Shown here: positions 8,393 through 18,079 of the stretch, piece after piece
How positions within the stretch are numbered: position 1 is the stretch's first letter
Layout: the number at the start of each line of letters is the position of its first letter
Source of the DNA: Citrobacter sp. Cu233
GTDB taxonomy: Bacteria > Pseudomonadota > Gammaproteobacteria > Enterobacterales > Enterobacteriaceae
Direction: 5' to 3'
Assembly: GCF_030332225.1 (NCBI RefSeq)
Contig: NZ_JAOWIF010000042.1
Location: 216,176 to 280,175 of the forward strand
Length of the DNA: 64,000 nucleotides
Notes under the pieces: generated by a model
Database searches by the model: none
What the model was told of the DNA's origin: nothing
What the model saw: the letters and a program-made list of their open reading frames with translations, nothing else
Program-made: the position numbers and the translations under genes

Positions 8393-8807
8393 TTTACCTG
8401 CAGCATTTCAGATTGAAAAACGCGCACACGCCTTTCCGTGGAGCGAAAAAACATTCGCCAGCAATCAGGGCGATCGTTATCTCAACGTTCAACTGACCGT
8501 TGACGGCACGATGGCAGCCTTTGCGATTACGCAGGTCGTGCTGGATGAAGCTACGCTGTTCAACATCGCCGTTGATCCTGACTTTCAGCGCCGGGGCCTT
8601 GGGCGTGAGCTGCTGGAATACCTGATCGATGAGCTGGAAAAGCGCGGTATTCTGACGCTGTGGCTTGAGGTTCGCTCCTCGAATGCTGCGGCAATCGCAT
8701 TGTATGAAAGCCTTGGCTTTAACGAGGCGACGATTCGGCGCAATTACTATCCGACAGCCGATGGTCACGAAGATGCCATCATAATGGCATTGCCAATCAG
8801 CATGTAA
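8361..8807 (+). CDS. rimI: Ribosomal protein bS18 N-alpha-acetyltransferase RimI
   Basis: A 148-residue GNAT acetyltransferase that acetylates the N-terminal Ala of ribosomal protein S18. The acetyl-CoA motif RRGLGR (within [15 protein letters not shown], about 70-84) and the C-terminal motif [13 protein letters not shown] are intact. The ATG at 8361 ([11 protein letters not shown]) is selected to match the family; a longer frame would extend deep into holD. Translation is probably coupled to holD because of the 32-base overlap. Confidence 0.96.
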   Translation: MNTISSLEPTDLPAAFQIEKRAHAFPWSEKTFASNQGDRYLNVQLTVDGTMAAFAITQVVLDEATLFNIAVDPDFQRRGLGRELLEYLIDELEKRGILTLWLEVRSSNAAAIALYESLGFNEATIRRNYYPTADGHEDAIIMALPISM

Positions 8808-8824
8808 GACAAGGTGTAATGATG

Positions 8825-9502
8825 ATGAAGTGGGACTGGATTTTCTTTGATGCCGATGAAACGCTGTTTACGTTTGACTCGTTTACCGGCTTACAGCGGA
8901 TGTTTCTCGACTATAGCATCACCTTTACCGCTGAAGATTTTCAGGACTACCAGGCCGTGAATAAACCGCTGTGGGTGGATTATCAAAACGGCGCAATTAC
9001 CTCATTACAGCTGCAGCATGCGCGTTTTCAGAGCTGGGCTGAGCGCCTGAAGGTCGAGCCTGGTCAGCTAAACGATGCGTTTATTAATGCCATGGCAGAA
9101 ATCTGTTCGCCATTACCGGGTGCCGTGTCGCTGCTTAATGCGATTCGCGGTAAAACCAGGATTGGCATCATTACCAACGGCTTCACTGCATTACAGCAAA
9201 TCCGTCTGGAGCGTACGGGCCTGCGCGACTATTTCGACCTGCTGGTGATTTCTGAGCAGGTTGGGGTGGCAAAACCCGATCCCCGTATTTTTGACCACGC
9301 GCTGGAGCAGGCGGGCAACCCTGACCGTTCCCGCGTGCTGATGGTGGGCGACACCGCAGAGTCCGATATTCTTGGTGGCATTAACGCCGGACTATCCACC
9401 TGCTGGCTAAATACGCACCGCCGCGAGCAGCCAGCGGGCATTCAGCCGACCTGGACTGTCGTGTCGTTAAGCGAACTGGAGCAGCTCCTGTGTAAACACT
9501 GA
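8825..9502 (+). CDS. yjjG: HAD-family 5'-nucleotidase YjjG
   Basis: A 225-residue haloacid-dehalogenase-superfamily phosphatase. Motifs visible: I DADETLF (about 8-14), II ITNGF (about 112), III lysine in VGVAKPDP (about 148), [12 protein letters not shown] (about 175). In E. coli YjjG removes phosphate from dUMP, dTMP and noncanonical pyrimidine nucleotides, protecting DNA. Three consecutive ATGs (8819, 8822, 8825) precede KWDWIFF; the third gives the E. coli length, while the nearest AAGG fits the second. It follows rimI by 11-17 bases and is likely in the same transcript. Confidence 0.95.
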   Translation: MKWDWIFFDADETLFTFDSFTGLQRMFLDYSITFTAEDFQDYQAVNKPLWVDYQNGAITSLQLQHARFQSWAERLKVEPGQLNDAFINAMAEICSPLPGAVSLLNAIRGKTRIGIITNGFTALQQIRLERTGLRDYFDLLVISEQVGVAKPDPRIFDHALEQAGNPDRSRVLMVGDTAESDILGGINAGLSTCWLNTHRREQPAGIQPTWTVVSLSELEQLLCKH

Positions 9503-9594
9503 TTGCCTCCCCCCCATTGATGGGTAAAATAGCCGCAATTTTTCGTATTCAACTTGCGCGGCACAATGCCGTGCTTACCTAAGAAGATTTGACT

Positions 9595-11184
9595 ATGACG
9601 TTGTCTCCTTATTTGCAAGAGGTGGCCAAACGCCGCACTTTTGCCATTATTTCTCACCCGGATGCCGGTAAAACGACAATTACTGAAAAGGTGCTGTTAT
9701 TCGGACAGGCAATTCAGACAGCCGGTACGGTAAAAGGCCGTGGATCCAGCCAGCATGCAAAATCTGACTGGATGGAAATGGAAAAGCAGCGTGGTATCTC
9801 TATTACCACGTCTGTCATGCAGTTTCCGTATCATGACTGCCTGGTAAACCTGCTGGATACCCCGGGGCACGAAGACTTCTCCGAAGATACCTACCGTACG
9901 CTGACAGCGGTCGACTGCTGCCTGATGGTCATCGACGCCGCGAAAGGGGTCGAAGACCGTACCCGTAAGCTGATGGAAGTTACCCGTCTGCGCGATACGC
10001 CGATCCTGACCTTTATGAACAAACTCGACCGTGACATCCGCGATCCAATGGAGCTGTTGGATGAAGTCGAGAACGAACTGAAAATCGGCTGCGCGCCGAT
10101 CACCTGGCCGATTGGCTGCGGTAAGTTGTTCAAGGGCGTCTATCACCTGTACAAAGATGAAACGTATCTGTACCAGACCGGTAAAGGCCATACGATTCAG
10201 GAAGTCCGCATTGTTAAAGGGTTGAATAACCCTGAACTTGACGCTGCCGTAGGTGAAGACCTGGCGCAGCAACTGCGTGACGAGCTGGAGCTGGTGCAGG
10301 GCGCGTCTAATGAGTTTGATCATGAACTGTTCCTTGCTGGTGAAATCACTCCAGTCTTCTTCGGTACTGCGCTGGGTAACTTCGGCGTTGACCATATGCT
10401 GGATGGCTTAGTGGAGTGGGCGCCTGCACCGATGCCGCGTAAAACCGATACCCGCGTTGTGGAAGCCTCAGAAGAGAAATTCACCGGTTTCGTCTTTAAA
10501 ATTCAGGCCAACATGGACCCGAAACACCGCGACCGTGTCGCTTTCATGCGTGTGGTTTCCGGCAAGTACGAGAAAGGCATGAAAATGCGCCAGGTACGTA
10601 TTGGTAAAGACGTGGTGATTTCCGATGCGCTGACCTTTATGGCCGGGGACCGTTCTCATGTGGAAGAGGCGTATCCTGGCGATATTCTTGGTTTGCATAA
10701 CCACGGCACGATCCAGATCGGCGATACCTTTACTCAGGGTGAAATGATGAAGTTCACTGGTATTCCGAACTTCGCACCAGAACTGTTCCGCCGTATCCGT
10801 CTGAAAGATCCGTTGAAGCAGAAGCAGTTGCTGAAAGGGTTGGTTCAGCTGTCAGAAGAGGGGGCAGTGCAGGTCTTCCGTCCGATCGCCAATAACGATT
10901 TGATCGTCGGTGCTGTCGGTGTGCTGCAGTTCGACGTGGTGGTTTCTCGTCTGAAGAGCGAATACAACGTTGAAGCGATTTATGAGTCGGTCAACGTGGC
11001 GACTGCGCGCTGGGTAGAGTGTTCTGACGTGAAAAAATTCGAAGAATTTAAGCGTAAAAACGAAATTCAGCTGGCGCTGGATGGTGGGGACAACCTTACC
11101 TATATCGCGCCGACCATGGTTAACCTCAATCTCACCCAGGAACGTTACCCTGACGTTCAGTTCCGCAAAACGCGCGAACACTAA
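9595..11184 (+). CDS. prfC: Peptide chain release factor 3
   Basis: A 529-residue translational GTPase that recycles RF1/RF2 after termination. G-domain motifs are clear: G1 SHPDAGKTT (about 18), G3 DTPGHEDF (about 90), G4 NKLD (about 143). The ATG at 9595 ([10 protein letters not shown]) matches E. coli; a TTG two codons upstream is in frame but unlikely. Domains II and III follow, ending QFRKTREH. It is separated from yjjG by about 90 bases that could carry its own promoter. Confidence 0.98.
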   Translation: MTLSPYLQEVAKRRTFAIISHPDAGKTTITEKVLLFGQAIQTAGTVKGRGSSQHAKSDWMEMEKQRGISITTSVMQFPYHDCLVNLLDTPGHEDFSEDTYRTLTAVDCCLMVIDAAKGVEDRTRKLMEVTRLRDTPILTFMNKLDRDIRDPMELLDEVENELKIGCAPITWPIGCGKLFKGVYHLYKDETYLYQTGKGHTIQEVRIVKGLNNPELDAAVGEDLAQQLRDELELVQGASNEFDHELFLAGEITPVFFGTALGNFGVDHMLDGLVEWAPAPMPRKTDTRVVEASEEKFTGFVFKIQANMDPKHRDRVAFMRVVSGKYEKGMKMRQVRIGKDVVISDALTFMAGDRSHVEEAYPGDILGLHNHGTIQIGDTFTQGEMMKFTGIPNFAPELFRRIRLKDPLKQKQLLKGLVQLSEEGAVQVFRPIANNDLIVGAVGVLQFDVVVSRLKSEYNVEAIYESVNVATARWVECSDVKKFEEFKRKNEIQLALDGGDNLTYIAPTMVNLNLTQERYPDVQFRKTREH

Positions 11185-11193
11185 TCTACCTCC

Positions 11194-11219
11194 CAGGGCG
11201 CGGTACTCACTGCGCCCTG
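11194..11219 (+). terminator. Terminator hairpin after prfC
   Basis: Stem CAGGGCGC / GCGCCCTG with a ten-base loop, followed by CAACTTTTCC. GC-rich hairpin placed ten bases after the prfC stop codon; the U-tract is short. Confidence 0.65.
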
Positions 11220-11319
11220 CAACTTTTCCTGTCTTGTAAATCCCTTGCGGAATGTTCTTAAATCCCCTGATTTTTGTTTGTTTTTTAATCAACCCAGACT
11301 TCGACCACGAAATCGTGAA

Positions 11320-11331
11320 CTATATTTAACA
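11320..11331 (+). promoter_or_regulatory. Candidate sigma-S type -10 region for osmY
   Basis: CTATATTTAACA resembles the extended -10 (CTATACT) favoured by RpoS and lies about 155 bases before the osmY start. osmY is a classic sigma-S, osmotically induced gene in E. coli. Assignment is by pattern only, and no -35 is claimed. Confidence 0.4.
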
Positions 11332-11483
11332 ATGTGATGACATAAATGTCGGCTTTTAATGCTCCTCATTAAGCATTTTTTAGCCTCTTTAGCTGATATT
11401 TATTTCAGTCACGAGATTAGTTGCTGGTTATGACCGCTAAGCGGCAGAACATCGCTATAAGCACAACAAACAGGAATACATCG

Positions 11484-12101
11484 ATGACAATGACAGGACT
11501 TAAGATTTCTAAAACGCTACTGGCCGTGATGCTGACTTCCGCTGTCGCAACGGGTTCTGCCTATGCAGAAAACGCCACAATGGATAAAGCGCAATCCGGG
11601 CTCGAAAGTGCGGGGCAGAAAGTCGATAGCTCTATGAACAAAGTCGGTAATTTCATGGATGACAGCACCATCACCGCCAAAGTAAAAGCCGCGCTGGTGG
11701 ACCACGAAAGTATTAAGAGCACCGATATCTCCGTCAAAACGGATCAGAAAGTGGTGACGTTAAGTGGGTTCGTTGAAAGCCAGGCTCAGGCTGAAGAGGC
11801 CGTTAACGTCGCGAAAGGCGTTGAGGGCGTGACCTCCGTTAGTGACAAACTGCACGTGCGTGACAGCAAAAAGACCTCCGTAAAAGGCTATGCGGGTGAT
11901 ACGGCTATCACCAGTGAAGTGAAAGCCAAGCTGTTGGCTGATGACATCGTCCCTTCTCGTAAAGTGAAAGTTGAGACGACAGATGGCGTGGTCCAGCTTT
12001 CAGGAACCGTCGATTCACAGGCGCAAAGTGAGCGTGCTGAGAGTATTGCTAAAGCAATTGATGGCGTGAAAAGCGTCAAAAACGACCTCAAAACTCAGTA
12101 A
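11484..12101 (+). CDS. osmY: Periplasmic osmotically inducible protein OsmY
   Basis: A 205-residue secreted protein with a signal peptide ([20 protein letters not shown]... ending SAYA-EN, cleavage near residue 28) followed by two BON domains (about 57-125 and 136-204), each with the conserved glycine-hydrophobic pattern ([20 protein letters not shown]). OsmY acts in the periplasm as a chaperone-like factor for outer-membrane/autotransporter biogenesis. The linker after the signal peptide differs from E. coli. ATG 11484 follows AGGAATACATCG. Confidence 0.97.
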   Translation: MTMTGLKISKTLLAVMLTSAVATGSAYAENATMDKAQSGLESAGQKVDSSMNKVGNFMDDSTITAKVKAALVDHESIKSTDISVKTDQKVVTLSGFVESQAQAEEAVNVAKGVEGVTSVSDKLHVRDSKKTSVKGYAGDTAITSEVKAKLLADDIVPSRKVKVETTDGVVQLSGTVDSQAQSERAESIAKAIDGVKSVKNDLKTQ

Positions 12102-12144
12102 TTCGACTTAATTCGTCCTCCTGATGTTTGTCGGGAGGCGCATT

Positions 12145-12213
12145 GTGCACCACACTGAAAATATCGCCGATGAGCAGCCTGAGCGCTCATATCAAGCGGT
12201 CGACATTAACTAG
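12145..12213 (+). CDS. Possible 22-aa small ORF upstream of ytjA
   Basis: GTG at 12145 has a perfect GGAGG seven bases upstream and opens [22 protein letters not shown], ending TAG 16 bases before the ytjA start. The GGAGG could pair with CCTCC about 15 bases upstream (12118-12122), so access may be controlled by a small hairpin. No family recognised. The good ribosome site and tight spacing to ytjA suggest a leader peptide or small protein, but chance is not excluded. Confidence 0.35.
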   Translation: MHHTENIADEQPERSYQAVDIN

Positions 12214-12229
12214 GGTAAAGGAGAAGCAT

Positions 12230-12391
12230 ATGTTTCGATGGGGCATCATATTTCTGGTTATCGCGTTAATTGCCGCCGCTCTGGGATTTGGTGGACTGGC
12301 GGGTACCGCAGCAGGCGCTGCAAAAATTGTTTTTGTGGTGGGGATTATCCTGTTCCTGGTCAGCCTATTCACTGGCCGTAAACGACCCTAG
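12230..12391 (+). CDS. ytjA: DUF1328 small membrane protein YtjA
   Basis: A 53-residue protein with two hydrophobic helices ([21 protein letters not shown] and [19 protein letters not shown]) and a basic tail GRKRP, the full length of the DUF1328 family. AAAGGAGAAGCAT gives a strong ribosome site for ATG 12230; the long upstream in-frame extension lacks one. Function unknown; in E. coli it lies next to osmY and behaves as a stress-induced membrane peptide. Confidence 0.88.
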   Translation: MFRWGIIFLVIALIAAALGFGGLAGTAAGAAKIVFVVGIILFLVSLFTGRKRP

Positions 12392-12399
12392 CGTATCCC

Positions 12400-12516
12400 T
12401 TTATTCTTCAAGTTACAGGTGCGTTGGCTACACGCGCTTACCCGAATCACTTACCAGAGTAAGCTCATCGGGACTCACGCACTTACCGCTTTCCTGTAAC
12501 TCGAATTATTTTGGGG
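12400..12516. repeat. Long imperfect inverted-repeat intergenic element (RSA-like)
   Basis: The termini TTCAAGTTACAGG (12407-12419) and CCTGTAACTCGAA (12493-12505) form an inverted repeat enclosing about 70 bases with further pairing. The right flank TCGAATTATTTTGGGG recurs at 57335-57350. The layout recalls the dispersed intergenic repeats of Enterobacteriaceae; I am not certain of the family name. It lies between ytjA and yjjU and could fold in RNA. Confidence 0.6.
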
Positions 12517-12633
12517 ATTAGCTGTAAAGAATAATTGCTACTATGCCAGTCCATTGGACTGGCTTTTACGGTTTTAGCGCTGGGCAATTTGCGTTACCTT
12601 GTTGCTCTATTACAAAAAAACAGGAAGGCAGAG

Positions 12634-13707
12634 GTGGGGCAGAGAATACCCGTCACGCTCGGTAATATAGCGCCGTTATCGTTACGTCCATTTCAACCAG
12701 GCAGTATGGCGCTGGTGTGCGAAGGCGGAGGGCAACGGGGGATCTTTACTGCCGGCGTACTGGATGAGTTCATGCGTGCGCAATTTAATCCTTTCGATCT
12801 CTTCTACGGGACATCTGCTGGCGCGCAAAACCTGTCAGCCTATCTCTGTAACCAACCCGGCTACGGGCGCAAAGTGATCATGCGCTACACCACCCGACGC
12901 GAATTCTTTGACCCGGTGCGGTTTGTGCGCGGGGGAAATCTCATCGATCTCGACTGGCTGGTGGACTCCACCGCTGCGCAGATGCCGCTGGCGCTGGATA
13001 ACGCGGAGCGCCTGTTTGAGGCAGGTAAAGCGTTTTATATGTGCGCCTGCCGGGGAGATGACTACACACCGGGTTATTTTTCGCCAAACCGGCACAATTG
13101 GCTGGATCTCATTCGCGCATCCAGTGCGATTCCGGGATTCTATCGTTCAGGGGTTGTGTTGGATGGCGTAAACTATCTGGATGGTGGGGTCAGTGACGCC
13201 ATACCCGTTCAGGAGGCGGCGAAGCAAGGGGCGAAAACGCTGGTGGTGATCCGCACCGTGCCGTCGCAAATGTACTACACCCCACAATGGTTCAAACGTA
13301 TGGAGCGCTGGCTGGGGGAGAGCAGTCTGCAGCCGCTGGTGAATCTGGTTCAACATCATGAAGCCAGCTACCGCGCTATTCAGCGCTTTATCGAAAAACC
13401 GCCGGGCAAGCTGCGTATCTTTGAGATCTACCCACCAAAACCGCTCCACAGTATGGCACTGGGGAGCCGTATTCCGGCATTGCGTGAAGACTACAAAACC
13501 GGACGTCTGTGCGGGCGCTATTTTTTGGCAACTATTGGTAAACTGTTGGCGAAAAACGCGCCGTTGCCTCGTCAGACGCCGAAGATTGTGGTGCCCAGCC
13601 CGGTGGTGGTTCCACCTGCCCCCGTTGCCAACGATGCCCATGCATCCGTTGCGAGCAGTGCGCCCCAGGCCAACGATACGACGTTTAAAAATGAGGATCT
13701 GGCGTGA
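12634..13707 (+). CDS. yjjU: Patatin-like phospholipase family protein YjjU
   Basis: A 357-residue protein with a patatin-type alpha/beta hydrolase core: oxyanion GGGQRG (about 30-35), nucleophile GTSAG (about 61-65) and the DGG containing the catalytic Asp (YLDGGVSD, about 183). GTG at 12634 after AGGAAGGCAG gives the E. coli start MGQRIPVTL; the longer frame upstream is not supported. The C-terminal 50 residues are Pro/Val/Ala-rich and low in complexity. Predicted serine esterase or phospholipase; substrate unknown. It overlaps yjjV by four bases (GTGA). Confidence 0.93.
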   Translation: MGQRIPVTLGNIAPLSLRPFQPGSMALVCEGGGQRGIFTAGVLDEFMRAQFNPFDLFYGTSAGAQNLSAYLCNQPGYGRKVIMRYTTRREFFDPVRFVRGGNLIDLDWLVDSTAAQMPLALDNAERLFEAGKAFYMCACRGDDYTPGYFSPNRHNWLDLIRASSAIPGFYRSGVVLDGVNYLDGGVSDAIPVQEAAKQGAKTLVVIRTVPSQMYYTPQWFKRMERWLGESSLQPLVNLVQHHEASYRAIQRFIEKPPGKLRIFEIYPPKPLHSMALGSRIPALREDYKTGRLCGRYFLATIGKLLAKNAPLPRQTPKIVVPSPVVVPPAPVANDAHASVASSAPQANDTTFKNEDLA

Positions 13708-14480
13708 GTCCCCGGTTTATCGATACGCATTGTCATTTTGATTTCCCCCCCTTTACCGGCGATGAGCCAGCCAGCCTCCAGCGTGCGGCTGACGTCGGTG
13801 TGCACCATATTATTGTTCCGGCAACGCAGGCGATGAACTTTTCACGCGTACTGGCGTTAGCGGAAGATTATCCTGCGTTGTATGCCGCGCTGGGTCTGCA
13901 TCCCATTGTTATTGAAGATCACGATGATGACGGTCTGGACAGGTTGCAACAGGAATTGGAGCAACGACCACAGAAGCTGGTAGCGGTCGGTGAGATCGGA
14001 CTGGATCTCTGGCGTGACGATCCGCAGTTTGATAAACAGGAAAGGGTGCTGGAAGCACAGCTTAAGCTGGCGAAGCGTTACGATCTTCCGGTGATCCTCC
14101 ATTCGCGCCGTACCCATGACAAGTTGGCTATGCATCTTAAACGCCATGCTCTCCCGCGAACCGGTGTGGTGCATGGCTTTGCCGGAAGCCTGCAACAGGC
14201 AACGCGTTTTGTACAACTGGGGTACAAGCTCGGTGTTGGTGGGACCATCACCTATCCACGCGCCAGCAAAACGCGTGAGGTGATGGCGACATTGCCGCTG
14301 GAATCGCTGCTGTTGGAAACCGATGCGCCGGATATGCCGCTTAACGGTTTTCAGGGCCAGCCTAATCGTCCTGAGCAGGTGGTCAGAGTTTTTACCGCAT
14401 TATGCGAACTGCGCTCTGAACCCACGGATGTGATTGCTGACGCGCTGTATCGCAATACGACGGCGTTGTTTGATGTGTGA
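13704..14480 (+). CDS. yjjV: TatD-family metal-dependent hydrolase YjjV
   Basis: A 258-residue TIM-barrel hydrolase of the TatD DNase family. Metal-binding residues are visible: DTHCHFDF (about 5-12), GEIGLD (about 94), HSRR (about 130), VHGFAGS (about 156) and ETDAPDMP (about 205). The GTG start at 13704 overlaps the yjjU stop as GTGA, indicating translational coupling. Members act as 3'-5' exonucleases or deoxyribonucleases; specific role not established. Confidence 0.94.
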   Translation: MSPRFIDTHCHFDFPPFTGDEPASLQRAADVGVHHIIVPATQAMNFSRVLALAEDYPALYAALGLHPIVIEDHDDDGLDRLQQELEQRPQKLVAVGEIGLDLWRDDPQFDKQERVLEAQLKLAKRYDLPVILHSRRTHDKLAMHLKRHALPRTGVVHGFAGSLQQATRFVQLGYKLGVGGTITYPRASKTREVMATLPLESLLLETDAPDMPLNGFQGQPNRPEQVVRVFTALCELRSEPTDVIADALYRNTTALFDV

Positions 14481-14487
14481 TTGTTGA

Positions 14488-14524
14488 GTGCCAGATGGCG
14501 GCTGCGTCTTATCCAGCCTACAAA
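14488..14524. repeat. Single REP-like unit after yjjV
   Basis: TGCCAGATGGCGGCTGCG...CTTATCCAGCCTAC is a somewhat diverged REP unit, with a partial second unit CATCCGGCAATC at 14536-14547, between the convergent yjjV and yjjW. Confidence 0.7.
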
Positions 14525-14545
14525 TGATGTCGTCGCATCCGGCAA

Positions 14546-15409
14546 TCACAGGTACAGCGCCGGGAAGATCAAATTATCCACGCCACGCTTGCGTAACGCA
14601 TTTGCCAGTTGATCCACATCTCCCGGCGTGGCACCCGGCCAGGATTGCGCGTCGCCATACACCCCATGCGCATGAAAGGCATTAAGCCGCACAGGCACGT
14701 TACCTAAGCGATGAATAAACGCAGACAGCGGGTCAATGTGTTGCAGATAGTCTACCTGACCGGGGATCACCAACAGGCGTAATTCCGCGAGTTTTCCCTG
14801 GTCTGCCAGAAAAATAATACTGTTTTTAATCAGAGCATTATCACGCCCTGTCAGTTGCAGATGACATGCGCTATCCCAGGCCTTTAGATCGAGCATTGCA
14901 CCGTCACAAACCGGTAGCAACTTTTTCCAGCCGGTTTCGCTCAGCATACCGTTGCTGTCCACCAGGCAGGTGAGATGCTGCAGATGCGGATCGCTTTTGA
15001 TCGCACCAAATAGCGCAATAATAAATGGTAACTGTGTTGTCGCCTCACCACCGCTGACCGTCATTCCTTCAATAAACGGCGAGGCTTTACGAACATGCTG
15101 CAGCACCTCATCCACGCTCATGGTCAGCGTCATCGGCGTGGCCTGCTGAGGACACATATGCAGGCAGGTGTCGCATTGCTGGCAAATATCAGATTGCCAC
15201 CATACTTTTCCCGCGCTCAGACTTAACGCTTCATGCGGGCAATGCAGCACACATTCCCCGCAATCGTTGCAGCGGCCCATCGTCCACGGATTGTGGCAAT
15301 TTTTACAGCGCAGATTGCACCCCTGCAGGAACAGGGCCAGACGACTGCCTGGCCCGTCGACGCAGGAGAAAGGAATCAGCTTACTTACTGAAGCGCATCT
15401 GCTGTTCAT
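14546..15409 (-). CDS. yjjW: Glycyl-radical enzyme activating enzyme YjjW
   Basis: A 287-residue radical-SAM activase. The SAM-cluster motif CNLRCKNC (C-x3-C-x2-C, about 31-38) is followed by a ferredoxin-type insert with two C-x2-C-x2-C-x3-C sets (about 48-90), the layout of activases of glycyl-radical enzymes. [10 protein letters not shown] (about 119-128) is the SAM-binding GGE region. It overlaps the 3' end of yjjI by 29 bases, so it is the dedicated partner. It would place a glycyl radical on YjjI under anaerobic conditions. Confidence 0.95.
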   Translation of the reverse strand: MNSRCASVSKLIPFSCVDGPGSRLALFLQGCNLRCKNCHNPWTMGRCNDCGECVLHCPHEALSLSAGKVWWQSDICQQCDTCLHMCPQQATPMTLTMSVDEVLQHVRKASPFIEGMTVSGGEATTQLPFIIALFGAIKSDPHLQHLTCLVDSNGMLSETGWKKLLPVCDGAMLDLKAWDSACHLQLTGRDNALIKNSIIFLADQGKLAELRLLVIPGQVDYLQHIDPLSAFIHRLGNVPVRLNAFHAHGVYGDAQSWPGATPGDVDQLANALRKRGVDNLIFPALYL

Positions 15410-16931
15410 GACTAATCACACGAGGTTGTCGTTCCAGAATACGCGTATTGCGCGCGGCTTCTTCGCCCAGCCAGGTGGTGTTGGTACGTGAACCTTCGGA
15501 GCGATATTTTTCCAGATCCGACAGGCGCACCATATAACCGGTGACGCGAACCAGATCGTTGCCGCTCACGTTGGCGGTAAACTCACGCATACCGGCGTTG
15601 AACGCGCCGAGGCAAAGTTGTACCAGCGCCTGTGGGTTACGTTTGATGGTTTCGTCCAGCGTGAGAATATCGCTGATCCCGGCGTGATAATACGCATGAT
15701 GCGGCGCGACGGTTTGCAGATGGGTGATGGGATCGGGTTCATCACCATATGGCAGACGCGCGCCCGGCGTGGTGCCGATATCAGAACTGATGCCGGACTG
15801 CGCATGCAGCATCGCGCGCTGCTTCCAGCCATATTTCACCGGTGTGTTGTTAACAAAGTCGGCGAGCTGGGCACTAATACGATAACCAAGCTGGTTAGCG
15901 TACTCCTCTTTGCCGTAACGCGCGTTGTGTCCTGCTTGCTCACACAGCAGGTTTACGGCTTCTGCCAGGCCATACATGCCAAACATAGGCACAAAACGTT
16001 CGGGATCGATCAACCCTTCCTGTACCAGGAAGCTATTCTCAAAGAAATGTGATTTCTCGTAGAGGAATTCACATCGTGAATCAATGATGGCGATTTGCTG
16101 TTGGCAGTAATGCGGTAGGGTGCGCGTAAAGAAGTCATCGACAGAGGTGCTGCGTTCTGCAATGGCTTTCAGATTGAGTCTGACCAGTGTGCTTCCACCG
16201 CCCGCAAGTGGCAGTGAGTTGTAACAACTGACGACGCCATAGTGGCCTTTTGTGAAAATTTTATCATTTTCAGGGCCGTTAGAAATGTGCGGTTTACTGC
16301 ATTCGCAGATATTTTGTGCCACGTTGAGCAGCAGATCGTCAGGTGTAATTTGCGGATCATAAATAAATGTCAGGTTGGGCGAAACCTGCTTTAACTCTGC
16401 ATCTGCGCGTAAAATTGCCCGCGTTACAGGCGTGTCGGCAGGACCGATATTGGCGTGCATAAACGCATCAGGCAGCGTTCTGTCGAGATAACGCCAGAAA
16501 CGTTTTATTCGAATATCGATCTCGTCTTGTGTTAGAATTCTAACATACGGTTGCAGCAATGCATCGAGTTGGCCGAGGTATACCGGCATCGACGTCACTG
16601 ACGGAACGTGGTGGTAAAGAATGGTGAGTAAGGATAATGCGTCATCGAGATCCTCTGCTCCTTCCAGTTCCAGCCATGATGAACCGTTGGCCAGAAAATG
16701 CGCGTAATCGGGTAATACGTAGCGCGGTTTGAACGGGGCATGACCTTCGTACATATCGCAGATAACCCCGTCATCCAGCGCCTGGCGTGCTTCAGCAGGC
16801 AACTGTGGATACGGCAAAGCGTTTTCTGCCTCCAGTGCCAGAAAATGACGTTTTTGTTCAGGGCTGAGCACTGGACTGGTCACGATTTGTTGGCAGCGCT
16901 GTTGCAGTGCGAGTTCGCTTGACGTGGGCAT
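15381..16931 (-). CDS. yjjI: Glycyl-radical enzyme family protein YjjI (DUF3029)
   Basis: A 516-residue protein whose C-terminus carries the glycyl-radical signature RVTGYMVRL (about 470-478), with the radical glycine in RVxGY. A mid-protein NICECSKPH segment (about 214-222) may contribute the thiyl Cys. ATG 16931 ([12 protein letters not shown]) matches the E. coli length; a longer in-frame start exists at 17018 without support. The substrate is unknown. It is divergent from deoC and its coding sequence contains the deo P1 operator at 16530-16545. Confidence 0.94.
   Translation of the reverse strand: MPTSSELALQQRCQQIVTSPVLSPEQKRHFLALEAENALPYPQLPAEARQALDDGVICDMYEGHAPFKPRYVLPDYAHFLANGSSWLELEGAEDLDDALSLLTILYHHVPSVTSMPVYLGQLDALLQPYVRILTQDEIDIRIKRFWRYLDRTLPDAFMHANIGPADTPVTRAILRADAELKQVSPNLTFIYDPQITPDDLLLNVAQNICECSKPHISNGPENDKIFTKGHYGVVSCYNSLPLAGGGSTLVRLNLKAIAERSTSVDDFFTRTLPHYCQQQIAIIDSRCEFLYEKSHFFENSFLVQEGLIDPERFVPMFGMYGLAEAVNLLCEQAGHNARYGKEEYANQLGYRISAQLADFVNNTPVKYGWKQRAMLHAQSGISSDIGTTPGARLPYGDEPDPITHLQTVAPHHAYYHAGISDILTLDETIKRNPQALVQLCLGAFNAGMREFTANVSGNDLVRVTGYMVRLSDLEKYRSEGSRTNTTWLGEEAARNTRILERQPRVISHEQQMRFSK
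16530..16545 (+). promoter_or_regulatory. DeoR operator of deoP1 inside yjjI
   Basis: TGTTAGAATTCTAACA is a perfect 16-bp palindrome matching the DeoR operator. It lies in the yjjI coding region, 601 bases (centre to centre) from the second operator before deoC. In E. coli deoO1 and deoO2 are 599 bp apart and DeoR loops DNA between them, so the layout is conserved. Confidence 0.9.
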
Positions 16932-17044
16932 CGTTAGTTCCTTTATGTACTGAAGGTTAAGCGCCATTGTAGGAAGCAACGCAGCGCCAACCTTTGATCC
17001 GGATGCGCCTGAAGTCACCGCACGTCGCCAGTAAAGGTCATTTA

Positions 17045-17146
17045 TTTGAAGTAGATCTCATTAGAGTAATGCAAATCTGTATGTGGTTTTCATTAACTGT
17101 GATGTATATCGAAGTGTAATAGCGAGCGGATGTTAGAATACTAACA
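17045..17146 (+). promoter_or_regulatory. deoP2 control region: two CRP-like sites and DeoR operator
   Basis: TTTGA-N6-TCTCA (17045-17060) and TGTGA-N6-TCGAA (17098-17113) are the two CRP sites, 53 bases apart; CytR binds between them in E. coli. TGTTAGAATACTAACA (17131-17146) is the DeoR operator deoO2, about 47 bases before the deoC start. The arrangement matches the E. coli CRP/CytR/DeoR-controlled deoP2. Confidence 0.88.
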
Positions 17147-17192
17147 AACTCGCAAGGTGAAATTTTATACGGCGATGCCGTTGGAGAATGTT

Positions 17193-17972
17193 ATGACCGA
17201 TTTAACAGCAAGCAGCCTGCGTGCACTGAAACTGATGGACCTGACCACCCTGAATGACGACGATACCAATGAAAAAGTGATCGCGCTGTGTCATCAGGCG
17301 AAGACCCCGGTTGGCAACACTGCCGCAATCTGCATCTATCCGCGTTTCATCCCTATTGCGCGTAAGACTCTGAAAGAGCAGGGCACACCGGACATCCGTA
17401 TTGCCACCGTTACTAACTTCCCGCATGGCAACGACGATATCGAGATCGCGCTCGCAGAAACCCGCGCCGCGATTGCCTACGGTGCAGACGAAGTTGATGT
17501 GGTATTCCCGTATCGTGCACTGATCGCAGGCAATGAGCAGATTGGTTTCGATCTGGTTAAAGCCTGTAAAGACGCGTGCGCAGCAGCCAATGTGCTGCTG
17601 AAAGTGATCATCGAAACTGGCGAATTGAAAGAAGAAGCTCTGATTCGTAAAGCATCTGAAATCTCCATCAAAGCCGGTGCTGATTTCATCAAAACATCTA
17701 CCGGTAAAGTACCGGTCAATGCGACGCCGGAAAGCGCACGCATCATGATGGAAGTGATCCGCGATATGGGTGTTTCTAAAACTGTTGGTTTCAAACCGGC
17801 TGGTGGTGTGCGTACCGCTGAAGATGCGCAGCAGTTCCTGGCGATTGCCGATGAACTGTTTGGCGCTGACTGGGCCGATTCCCGTCACTACCGTTTTGGC
17901 GCATCCAGCCTGCTGGCTAGCCTGCTGAAAGCGCTGGGTCACGGCGACGGTAAGAGCGCAAGCAGCTACTAA
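17193..17972 (+). CDS. deoC: Deoxyribose-phosphate aldolase
   Basis: A 259-residue class I aldolase that splits 2-deoxyribose-5-phosphate to glyceraldehyde-3-phosphate and acetaldehyde. The Schiff-base lysine lies in FIKTSTGK (about 164-171), and the proton-relay lysine in [10 protein letters not shown] (about 199-208). ATG 17193 ([13 protein letters not shown]) follows GGAGAATGTT; the in-frame start at 17157 is inside the promoter leader. First gene of deoCABD. Confidence 0.98.
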   Translation: MTDLTASSLRALKLMDLTTLNDDDTNEKVIALCHQAKTPVGNTAAICIYPRFIPIARKTLKEQGTPDIRIATVTNFPHGNDDIEIALAETRAAIAYGADEVDVVFPYRALIAGNEQIGFDLVKACKDACAAANVLLKVIIETGELKEEALIRKASEISIKAGADFIKTSTGKVPVNATPESARIMMEVIRDMGVSKTVGFKPAGGVRTAEDAQQFLAIADELFGADWADSRHYRFGASSLLASLLKALGHGDGKSASSY

Positions 17973-17987
17973 GTTTTCATTGCCCAT

Positions 17988-18022
17988 CGTAGGCCGGATC
18001 AGGCGCTAGCCGCCATCCGGCA
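17988..18022. repeat. REP unit between deoC and deoA
   Basis: CGTAGGCCGGATCAGGCGC...GCCATCCGGCA is a single REP hairpin in the intercistronic gap. Such elements commonly protect upstream mRNA and lower downstream expression. Confidence 0.85.
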
Positions 18023-18079
18023 TCAATACGACCCGCCGGGGAGCACAGTGCTTTCCCGGCCCATAATCGGGAGGTTACC

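Noticed and set aside
16277-16292. Third DeoR operator (OE-like) in yjjI
   Set aside because: CGTTAGAA is only a half-site and its distance from deoO1 (about 254 bases) does not match the roughly 279 known in E. coli; too weak to call.
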